From Hofstenia miamia (taxonomy: Eukaryota > Xenacoelomorpha > Acoela > Hofsteniidae), in contig CABFPE010000197.1 in assembly GCA_900660155.1 (NCBI GenBank), forward strand, positions 1,001,010 to 1,065,009: 64,000 nt of DNA. Direction: 5' to 3'. This document shows positions 12,748 to 23,800 of the stretch, in pieces (positions within the stretch are counted from its first letter, which is position 1; the number at the start of each line of letters is the position of its first letter). The position numbers and the translations under genes are program-made. The notes beneath the pieces are model-generated. The model was given only the letters and a program-made list of their open reading frames with translations, was not told the origin of the DNA and made no database searches.

Positions 12748-12816
12748 CCCCAATTTGCCCACGGAATTATCTTGGCGTTCGTTTATTGGTGGCTGTAGTT
12801 CAATGTCCACCTCAAT
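12748..12816 (-). other. Exon-like 69-bp block
   Basis: Strong acceptor (TTTTCTTTTCATGCAG) and donor (GTAAGC) bound 23 open codons, IEVDIELQPPINERQDNSVG.... Phase 0 at both ends, so it could in principle follow SHB-like exon 7, but it lacks the expected SH2 residues. It sits in a GC-richer island (12655-12860) that may instead be a repeat. Confidence 0.3.
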
Positions 12817-15490
12817 CTGCATGAAAAGAAAATATCACCAGCTATTGGTTCCAATTTACCCCGAGAATCAGTTGATGTAAGTACAAAATTTCCTACCCTT
12901 ATAGTAGATTGATGAAATAGTTAAATTTAGATCCAATTTCCAAATTTAATTTTTAAACGGACTGAAATGTTTTAGTTTTTTTCACAATCTTGGGCAAATT
13001 ATAAAAATATAACTTTCGTCACGTATTCGTACTTTTTATGTTTGTATTCAGTTAATAGGGGTTTACATTAAGTGGAATACCAATCTTTTTTACTTAAAAC
13101 ATGTACTTTTACGATATATGCCATAAATGATTTTGTGATACTATTTTTCAGATTTTCAAAACAAATTGGTCTATTTATCTGAAAATAACATGTAAGTATA
13201 AATGCTATTATAAAAAACCGCTATATGTACAATAAAACAGAGTTTAGAGACGTTCACCCAGTAATACAACTGATTGTGTCTTGTTAGGCTACGCTTGGAC
13301 TTGTATCAAAAATCATGCTTATTTTATGCTTTGATCAATTGCATTCAATAAGCAAAACCGTTCACAGGTAGAAAGATATTTTACATTACATCCTTCTCTT
13401 TTATAATAGTGTACAATATTGATCTAAGTAAACCACATTGCTTCCATTCATGAATACCTCTATAAATTTTGCAATTAAAGCTACTGAATAAATTTAAGAT
13501 ATTTTTTAAAGTGTCAAACGGTATTTCTTTCTATAATTCCAGAAAAGAAATAATTGAAATTTAGGAGCTTTAAATTTTATAATCTGGACAATTCAACTAA
13601 GAGAAATTAAAACGCCATAGCTCAAGTACAATATTTTATTTTCTAATGGTTTTTGTACATTTTTACTCTTTCAGAGTTGCTATCAGTATATGATATATTG
13701 CTAAAGTAACCTGTGAATAAAGATTTTTTCTTCATAACACAATCTTTTGCAATGCACTGCAGAAAAGCATAATTAACTGATTTTTTCACATCTAATACTC
13801 TAAGTCCTGGAGGAATGTAGGATACTAACTGCCATCAAGTAGTAAAAAGTAGTTAAATATAGTTAATATCTGACTAGGGCAGTTTCCTACATATACAGTA
13901 GTTAAAACAAACATATATCGCAACAAGGGCTGACATGTACACACAACAAAACATTAGCTGCAGACAGATAAAAATTGCTCCTACAAATGACGGCAGCTCC
14001 TTTCCTACATATAAATTAAATATAAACAACACGGTCTCTTATAGTCAAGAATTTGGATCTAAAATAGCGTTACTAACAAATATCACAATCATCCTTATGG
14101 TGGCCTTTCGCCTTTCAAGTATTTGTTACTACATGTCACACGAACGATCGGTAGAGAGCTAAGCAACAGAGAAAAACTTCCTACACCTAGCCGTAACCTA
14201 GTTGCATGTAGCGATCGAGGCTGAAATCCATCTAAGTTCCCCTCGCACACAACCTTTGATCACCAAACACAAAGCTTGCTTAGCTTCTCATTATTTAATA
14301 AATAATTACACCGATAAAAACAAGAATAAACCACTAAATGGTAAATTTCCATCACTTTTACAGTGCTTAGTTTGTATTTATATATAAATCTAATAAATAT
14401 GTTTACCGATCAAGCAAGTACCAGTCGCAATTCAACTTTTGATGTCCACATAATCTTTCTTCTGCGTGAACTGGTTATTTAAGCTAAAATCAATACGAAG
14501 CTTAATGTCCACATGCATTTTGTCAAAAGTGTTGCGACCGATATTTGCTTTCACTGTTTTGGCAAATTGTTCGAAGCTAATTTCTGATAAAATGATTAGA
14601 GTTTCTTGATTGAGTTTTATGATTATTTTTTCTTCTGGTTTTTGTTGAATCTAGGCTTTTTATCGGAGATTATGCTACAATTTGAAAGCTATTTAAATTC
14701 TATTTTGTTTTTTTATACATAATGTTTGTATTTGATTTATATATTCAATTTGAAATTACATTATCCAGATTATAAATTTACTGCAAAAAGTGGAAAAAAT
14801 TAATAGTTTCATCTAAGTACAAGTTAGTTTGAATTAGTTAATATAGATTTTATAGTAGCTTTATATATGCATGTACCGCAATAATCTTAAAAAATACCAG
14901 TACGACAAGAATCTTTTATTTTTAGAAAATTGGTCGGATATTAAAGAATCTACTGTATATGAAAAAGAGGCAATAACAACTGTGTAACAAAAATTTCACA
15001 AGCGTTTCTAAATCTCTAAAGCAAAATTTGAAAAAAAACTGAGCATTTCCGGCGTTTAAAAAGCATGCTAAATTAAATATAAATGAAAGTTTTGGATTTG
15101 GAAAAGCTCAGTTGTGGAAAATTTGTAGAAGAATAGAATCCTGTTAACAAAGCAACAAATATGAAATGTACAAAATGTTGACAAGCGTTGAACAAGCGAA
15201 ATAAATAACCGCTGAAACACGACTACAGCAGGAAACATGCCATATGGAATGGCAAGCCTTCATGATTGATAAAACATTTACTAAAAAACACTATTTAAAC
15301 AAAATGAAATGCAAACAATAAATAAAGAATAAAATAAGTGTATTTAAAAGATTGCTGACAAAAAACCAAAAAATAAAGTTGTGCATGGAAACCTATTCAA
15401 ATCAAAAAGATAACATTGAGAAAACTAGGTAAGCGAAATGAAGTTTGAACTGTAGCCTGCTTGCCTATGCTCTTTGAAATATATTTTGTT
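12817..15490. other. Gene-free stretch
   Basis: No supported gene. The open frames at 13935-14162 and 14202-14387 show no motif and no splice context. Confidence 0.5.
13812..13897. repeat. Small imperfect hairpin
   Basis: AATGTAGGATACTAACTGCC pairs with GGCAGTTTCCTACATATA across about 45 bp. GCAG..TTTCCTACATATA recurs at 13993-14013. Possible MITE debris. Confidence 0.35.
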
Positions 15491-15500
15491 TTGTTTTGCA

Positions 15501-15810
15501 CAGGGTTTGCGATTACTTGAAATATTAAAAACTCGAACGGGAATGACTCGGAAAACTCGATCGGAAAAAAATTATTAATATTCGGAGTCCATTGAAAATT
15601 TCCTTAAACTATTGTTAAAAATCAATTATTTTAAACTTCAGTTTCTGTAACAATTGAAAATAAATAATTTTTTAGGTGTAAGAACTCGGAATCGGGAAAA
15701 AATCTGTAAAAACTCGATAGAACTCAGAATTTACTTTAAAAAATATTCGAAATCGAAACTTAAGAACTCGTACTCGGACTGAGTAAATCGAATTCAACTC
15801 GAAAACCCTG
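15501..15810. mobile_element. hAT-type MITE, perfect 8-bp target duplication
   Basis: 310 bp. Ends CAGGGTTTGCGA and, inverted, CAGGGTTTTCGAG. Flanked by GTTTTGCA on both sides (15493-15500 and 15811-15818). Interior rich in AACTCG strings. Confidence 0.82.
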
Positions 15811-16639
15811 GTTTTGCACGAACAACCATCAAAGTGGAAAACCCTAATAATGCTCGAATTCTGCTGAAAACATGAAAAATATTAAATTTAGACGATAACG
15901 TTATTCAAAGGCCACAATATGTGGAAATGGAAAAGGTAAGTAAAAAAATTCTTCCAAATTCAAAAATACACTTAATAAACAATATAAATTTCACATCTTG
16001 AAAGAAACTGTAAAAGTAAATAAAATCTATAATTCCACGTTAATATTTTCAAACAAATTAAAATAAAGACTTAAATTAAATATCTAGCTTTTTATCATTG
16101 GGTAGAGAAGGAATTAATTCAATAAATGCGATTTTGACAGGCCATGTTTGAAAAAATAGTGTGTATGTATTTAAGTCTATTCAGATAAATGAAGAAAAGA
16201 TGATCCTATTACTTGTGATGTTTAAGACACAAGAGTGAACTTTTGATTTATTTACAAAAAGTAGTTCGCAACGTGGACAAATTAGCATTTACTAGTATAT
16301 ACCATTTGATAAAATTAATTGCAATGAAAATTTTGTTTGAGAATTTTAAGACTGATCATGTATTCTACAGCATGAACGAGGAACCAGGATTTGCACAATA
16401 CTACCCTTATGATTAATTATACTGATATAGTGTTAGCAGGTAAAAATGCCAAATTATGAATATTTGCCTTGATGAGTGCAAAGACTTTCTGAAACTTAAA
16501 AATCAATTAAGATTTATCTGCGTCCCGACTGAAATAAGCTTTCGGAGAATTGATGTCTAAGACTAGATGAGTGAAGTTTATATTAGAAAAAAACTATCGT
16601 GAAACAGTCATGGATATTTTGATTCCTACCTAATAACTA

Positions 16640-17480
16640 AGAGATTCCAACAATAATTGCAACAATGAATTATTGCAATACAATATATGGCAATAATTGT
16701 GAGTTGGCATATTTTATATTGAAATTATTGAGGAAAAGGTAATAATTAATTTTGCAATAATCGTTTTATCGGTCAAAACCATTTATTCTCACAAAACCAC
16801 TGCTCCTCGTCATGTAATAGTGGCACACATATAACTACAAGTTGTTAGAGCCGTTCAACATTAACACGCTATCATATATTTGTTTGGAGATCTCAAAATA
16901 TTGAATCGGTTTCGAAAAAACTTCAAGATATAGGAAATAAAAAAGAACGAATCTACAGCTTTGTCTTACGCTCTCAATCAAGATTACCTCGATCAGTGCC
17001 ACTATTCGGAGATGCAGGTGTTGTACATAGCAGAAAATTTTAAATTTCTCTAGGGAAGTACCAGAACCAGGTGAAATACTAAATTACTAGGAACAAGAAT
17101 TATTTAACCGGAAGCTACAGAAGATGCCGAAAGCAGTGAAATGGTGGGATGTGCAGAAGATATTTTATCAAAAAAAGGAAAAGGTTCCTTTTCGAAGACT
17201 CTTAATTCATATGATAGGGTTCCTTGTATGTCCAATATCGCAAAACGCTTCTTCAGTTTAGTAAAGTGCTTTTGGGCAACTACAGAAAGGGAGTCACAGA
17301 TATCTCTGTCGATTTACTCCACTTTTTCGAATGCAAAAATTGCTAGTAAAGTGTTCAATTATTCCCCAATAAAAAGTTACAATTATTGTTTCTTCAATGT
17401 CAATAATTGCAAAATTATGGATGCGATGCCTGATGCGTCAATAACTGTGGAATGTCTAACAATAGTATTGCTATAAAATA
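16640..17480 (+). pseudogene. Degenerate hAT transposase fragment (C-terminal part)
   Basis: The open piece 17141-17476 reads ...DILSKKGKGSFSKTL... and CMSNIAKRFFSLVKCFW, close to the hAT C-terminal pattern (T)SN(I/V)xERFFSxxK followed by RxSM(S)P. The part upstream (about 16980-17140) continues in frame through an acidic stretch with stops. Around it, CAATAATTGC-type palindromic strings recur (16648-16760 and 17380-17420). Assignment rests on one motif. Confidence 0.5.
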
Positions 17481-20384
17481 TTGAACATCTCTCACATTTC
17501 AACAGATGGGGCTATGAAGCTCAAATTTCAAGACTTTTTATTCAGTAGTATAGGCCAAAATTTGGATACACTTTTTAACAGGTGAATTGTCTCAAGCACA
17601 TCGATATATTTGTCACTAATCATTATCAAGAAGAGTAATGAATTGGTAACAATTCAATTTTGACTTGAGAATTTATATACGTCTTCAGATGTTAATCATT
17701 TTTCAGGAAGTACTAAAATTGAACCTTTAAATTTTTCGGCATAAATTTGACATACTTAGTGGAATATTTTATATCATTATCTTTCTATTAGTGCTATGAA
17801 TACTGTGTCAAAAACACTTATCTATTCATAGTTACGAAATTTGAAATAAAAGAATTGAAGAACCCTCGATACGCGTGGATTTATTGTAAAACAAATTTCA
17901 ACGCAAGGCCTTCCTAAAACAATTTTATTGGTAAAATGTGATTATTGAATAAGCATGAAGCAAAAGTTCACGAGTGTGTCTTCGCTTAATAGATGCTTTT
18001 ATGCAACAAAAATATAGAAAAGCAACTATTTATTGAGGAATCAAACTTATCTGATAAACGGTCGTTTCCTAAAACATTAAAAATTACAGTGACGGAAAAT
18101 TCCAATAACATACCAAACTAAAATAAACGGAAATTCACAGCATGCAGTCCAAGTTAACATTGACGGGATAAAGAAGGTGGACGTTTTCGGCGCCTTTAAT
18201 ATTGAGTCTGTGATGGGAGTAATAGAAGATCATCTCCGGAATTGACGCGTAAGGTTTACTAAACTGACCAAGAATGTACCGTGAGTCTTGGTGGACTATC
18301 TTCATGTGCATGAAACCACCGCGAGAGGACTTTATGGTTAGCGAATAATCATGACGAGAGCTTTCACTGTTTCTTACTAAGTAACTGCATTCCTAAAGTA
18401 CACAATATCAGAGATGTGATGATTCAACTATTAGAAGCCTTTAACAAGCTCAAAAATAAGTAGACAAAAGTATGAAGCATACCTCTTATTATAATAAAGT
18501 GATTAATGAAGTGAACGAGCAAAATTATGTACATATACAGTTAAAATCCCCATTAACTAAAATATAACGCAATTAGAGGAGATTGATCTGTTTATTAGTG
18601 ACATTCATCTCCATTTTTAACCCATCAGATCCCACATATATTTTTGCCACTATGTTTAAATAATTCATTGGTAAAGTTTAAATGTTGTAATTCCGTATCT
18701 TTGAACTAAATATAGAAAATTCACTTCTGTCTGACCTAAATTTAAAAATGAAGTAATAATGCTTAGTAAATATGCAGTGTCTTACTATAAATATGCCAAA
18801 ATTCTCATGTTCCCTTGTGAATTGGTTAATGAAATTAAATGGACATCTAATTTGTAAAACTCCAAAAAATAGCTACACGCTAGAAGAATTGGAAATAGTT
18901 TTTATTATTCCGTTCTAAGTATTTCATTAGTTATTTGTGGATGTATCAGTCTATTTCAAATTTAAAAAATAATGCAAATTATTGGCAAAAATGTAAAACA
19001 AACTTTTGCAGTTATTCATAGTTTGTGTATTTGAATTTAAAATATACTTAATAGCAGCGGTGGAGTCAGAGGGACATGACACTATGCTCACCCTTGTGGT
19101 AAAAATGTAAAATTCATATGTAATATTACTATTCTATGTTCAAGAACCGTATGCGCATTCGTCCTTAGTCATACTCTACATGTGAAGTGTTGATTGACAT
19201 ACAATATAGACTGAATAACTTTTGACAGAATCGTTTGCAATATTCAAAATTTGTGTTTATTAATTTGCCTTCAAAATACAGATATTATAATGCCGATAGC
19301 ACACTACATATTAATCAACTGTCTGCGAAATATCTTGGTAGTTTATATTTTATTAAAAAATGACCTTGCGCAATCCCAGATTTGCATTCATTGAGGTTAA
19401 TAATCCAATTTTGATTCTATATAATTACAACCTCATTTCCATTTTCTTCTTAGACTTAATGAGCTTTTTGTTATCAAAGTGAAAACAGAACTCATTGAAG
19501 ACATAATATATAATAAATGTTAATGTTCTGACACAGTTAGGAGATTGATAATTTTCTTTGTAATTCTACATAACCACGCGACTCATTTTGTATTCTCATA
19601 ATTAGTGGACACACAAGGATCAAAAAGTTTGTCGTAGCCTATTTGGTTCGAATACTCTACAATAGGCAACAATTTTTAGGGATTTTTCTGGATGTGATTG
19701 TTACAAACAATAGGATAATCAATTTTCAATATTTTCCACATCTGTTTGAGTAAATAATCTTTTGCAACCCAAAGAACGTAAGACATGTTGCTTTTGTGAT
19801 AGGCATATTAATTCGTAATCTGTTTGATTTTCCTGTACTTTCGCTGAAGTTAATGAGAATTAAATTTGTTAAGCGGAATTGCTAAGTTCCTTCTTAACTT
19901 AAATATATAAAGACTGTGTGCAATATGCGCTTATTGCTCACATATTTGGGTTCTTTTTATTTTTTATTAATTTTCTGCAATGCCACTAATCAACTGAGCT
20001 ATGAACATATTGGTGTTTACAAATTTTTAAAAATTTAAATGGACTGCATCTCTACTAAATCCGTCCGAATATTCAGAAATATACAACGTGAAAGACATAA
20101 GCATCAATATAAAAATACGAAGTAATAGCTAATTATTAGTTCATATACAAAGTGCTAACCAATTTTTTAAAGAATTCACTAATATTGAAAACATTAAAAG
20201 CCAATGTATATCAGACTTTGAAAAAAAACAGTTGATAAAGAAGTATATTTCAAAAAAGAGAAAATGGATGGTCCAGAATATAGAATGTGATCCTTCATTA
20301 AATTATACTGCCGAATAAACTTTTCCTATCTCAAGAATCAACAAGAATCTTGTACATAAAATATAGTTAAAAATTTATTTTGGC
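17481..20384. other. Gene-free stretch with degenerate GC-richer patch
   Basis: The patch 18120-18400 reads in pieces (VNIDGIKKVDVFGAFNIESV) but is broken by stops and not recognised; it may be more transposon debris. A hAT-like end CAGCGGTGGAGTCAGAGGG starts at 19055 without a found partner. Confidence 0.45.
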
Positions 20385-20630
20385 CTACACCAAACAACAA
20401 ATATACAATGCGAAATGTAAGTAAAAGTCTAAATCATGTGCAAGTACGTAATTGATTAGCAGTTCCGATTTGATGACAACTATCAATAGCGAATCTATAT
20501 GCCATATTGTTAGCAAATTGGAAGTAAGAGCAACAATTAAACACAATTCATATAATATAACAAAAAAAAGGATCATTGCCCACTAAAATAAATAAATCGT
20601 AGATAAATTCAAGGAGAAAATAAAGAAAAC

Positions 20631-20888
20631 CTTCTGATCCCGTAGAATGCTTTCTGCTGCTAGACGTGTAATGTGTCCATGATACCACAGTTGTTTCTCT
20701 AAGGGCAGTGAAACATCAAACGTCTCTGGCTGTTGGCGATGTTTGCGACGACTACTACTGTTGCTATGTTCTTGAATGCGGGTTTGAGTTAAGTGATTTA
20801 GAGAAGTGACGCCACGATTCTTTTGGTCCCAAGGAGGATCGTATTCCCCTACACCAGTACCAGCCTCTTCAGGTGGGTAAATTGAATT
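20631..20888 (-). CDS. SHB-like: SHB-like exon 7: last YDPPWD motif and start of the SH2 domain
   Basis: Acceptor ATTTTTAG, 258 nt (86 codons), phase 0 in and out, donor AAG|GTTTTC (weak consensus). Encodes GEYDPPWDQKN, a basic serine stretch (SNSSSRRKHRQQ) and then LPLEKQLWYHGHITRLAAES, which matches PLEKQIWYHGAISRGDAENL at the SH2 entry of SHB. The exon stops just before the strand that should carry the phosphotyrosine-binding FLVR arginine. If the donor is not used, reading runs on 16 codons to a stop, which would truncate the SH2 domain. Confidence 0.9.
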
Positions 20889-23800
20889 CTAAAAATGTAT
20901 TGAATTTCCATTAATAGAGCACTTGAATGGCCAGGGCAAACCAATTTCCGTTGCGAAATTTTACATATAATGGAAGATTAGCAATGTAATGCTTTGACAA
21001 ATGCGTACGTAAAATTAGTCTGTTTCAGTCACTTATAACTGAATATCACAGTTAAACATTCGGAGTACTACACAGGGTGCGTAGAATTCTTTTATTGAAA
21101 AAAAAACATTCTAAACGCATTTAATAACAAAAAACACGTATTTTCTTGTTTTTTTCGTTTTTACTGAACACTAAATTATATTCGCAAATACAAAAAAACA
21201 GAGTTTGCTTAAAGATGTCACTTGAACGATTGAATCACAAATCCAAATCTAAAAAACAAGAGAGACAGCATCTGTACTGTGCACAACCCGAAACATTTAC
21301 GACGACCACATCCAAAAAATTTAAAAACGGAGTACTTGTTTTTAGGCATCTTTATCTGAAAAAAGAAAACTATATGATGTATTTGTTGTAGGATGTAAAA
21401 TTAAAAAATTTATAAAATGTAAGCAAAAGTATAATTAAATATGCTTTAAATAATTTTACAAGTATTGCTCTAAAACAGTGTTTTAAACATACTCCACCCT
21501 GCAACTACGTCGCAAGCATTTGTAGTGTATTAAGTAGTATAATGATACAATAGAAATCTTCAAAATGCAATTTGAATTTTGTTAAATGATGTTACCTTTT
21601 TGGGACTATTTTGATTTTCTTTGTTAGTTCTAATATCCCAGGGAGAGTCATATTCTGTTTGAGGTCTCATATCCGCACCGTGCATCATGCTTAGTGGGCG
21701 TTTGTGGACGTCGCCTGAACGATGTCTTTGTCGGAGCTTATCTGCTTCTGTTTGCGGCGGGGGTGTTATATTGACCACTGTGCTGTCCATGCGGGAGGCG
21801 ATGCTCTTCTTCAAGTCCCAAGGAGAATCATAGTCTTCTGATTGACGTAAATCTTCAACAGCCCCCGCACTTTTTACTGCATCCTAGACAAACAAAAATA
21901 TGAATTGAAACCTAACATTTATGATAAAATTTAGAGCCCTAAATGTAAATAAAACATTGTTAATACTCATGCGCAGAGATGACAATAGTGTAGAATGCTC
22001 TTATAGACAATAATAGATTGGATATTATCAAATGCTNNNNNNNNNNNNNNNNNNNNNCTGATTGACGTAAATCTTCAACAGCCCCCGCACTTTTTACTGC
22101 ATCCTAGACAAACAAAAATATGAATTGAAACCTAACATTTATGATAAAATTTAGAGCCCTAAATGTAAATAAAACATTGTTAATACTCATGCGCAGAGAT
22201 GACAATAGTGTAGAATGCTCTTATAGACAATAATAGATTGGATATTATCAAATGCTATATCAACTGTCTGAATTCTATTATAGACGGATATAAATAAATT
22301 TCGACAATAATTGCCAACCATTGGATTCCAATTCCGTTATGCAATTTGAATAGTTCCGTGGCAGCATTGCATAGTTCATATCCGTCTCTATATTTGAGTT
22401 AACAATCTTACAATTACAGCGCAATGGTTACAACTTGCCATGGGACACGTCAGAGATATCCTCTGTTGTGTAGGGAGATGATGACCATGAAGAAGCTATT
22501 TCTGTAAATTAAGCCGATTTCGTAAGATGTGGCGCATATCGCATGAATTTGATACTCTTAGAAGCAACTCGACATTCCAAATATTTTTCAGCAACTGAAT
22601 ACATTCTGCAGTTTGAATGAAGCTGCTAGAATGGTCATTCCAGAACTTGATTTTGGACTATTAAGAATATGAATGACATCCTGTTACAGATAAAGAAACT
22701 GCCATTTTTTTTAAAGTTCACATCCCAAAGCTGATCAAGTGCTACCAAGAATTAGAAAACTGAGCAGTGCCTTGGACTCTGCTTCCAGAATGGAAAATTT
22801 GCATCAATTGGCTTCAAATTTCTGCGTTCTGGAGTTCAATCCAACGAATAGAATTCAGTTTCAAAACATTTCCAAAAATTATCCTGGTTGCTACTCTTCT
22901 TAACTCCACTCGTGCAGCAGGTGCAAAACTGTTGCTAGAATAGGAAAATGAGGCCGGGAGTTATATACAAAAATGAGCCAATGACTTCAGCAAGTTATGA
23001 CGATGGAAGCAACAAGTAGTGTTGATAATGTTGTGCAGTTGTTCGACGACGAATACTTAAATGTGACAATAAATTCGTTCAAGCGCAAGCTGGCTCGTTT
23101 CAGATCATCAGTTGATGAAAAAACTTCCAGTTTCGAATTTTTTAAGTCAAACAAAAACCAATACCCGTGTCTTAAAAAGTCGATCGGAGAGTCTTGACTG
23201 TCCTGCCTTCCCCGCAAGTTACTGACAGTGTTTTCGAGGGCAGGTTATCTGACACTTAACATACGGAATAAATTCGAAACGGAAAGTTCGAAACCTCGAC
23301 TATCATCTCTTCTTCCTAATTTCTAAAAACGTCGTTATACTTGCTTTCGTTCTTTAGTTGAAAGTTGAAAATCATTTTTCAATAAAACTTTTCAAAGCGA
23401 AAAACAATTAACCATATTTTCACTAGGATTTTTTCAAAATCTATGATTCTTCCTCAAAGAAAATTTAAACGTTCATAACTCACAAACGAATGAAGATATT
23501 TAAAATTTGCAAACACCACAACATAGAGAATTCTCTCCTCTTTTTTTCGACTTAAATTCACGACCTGCCTCTAACTCGGCCAGGCGTCGTTTGCGCCTAC
23601 AGCACGACAACCTCTTACTTTACGCAAGGCGCGCCCGTACGGGACTCACACAGTTTGTCCTCAGAAAACAAAATATTTCACGGTAGCTGTTGTTCCCATG
23701 AGCAATAGATCGTCAAATTATCTGAAGACTTGGTATGGAAATAATTTGAATATGTTTAAAAACCGGATTTTTTATTGAACTTCAGGGACAAGAATAAATT

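Noticed and set aside
13935-14387. Two consecutive plus-strand open frames
   Set aside because: No family resemblance and no gene context; the hairpin debris nearby suggests repeat-derived DNA.
22058-22103. Apparent second copy of SHB-like exon 6 start
   Set aside because: Part of a 199-bp repeat across an N gap, so an assembly overlap.
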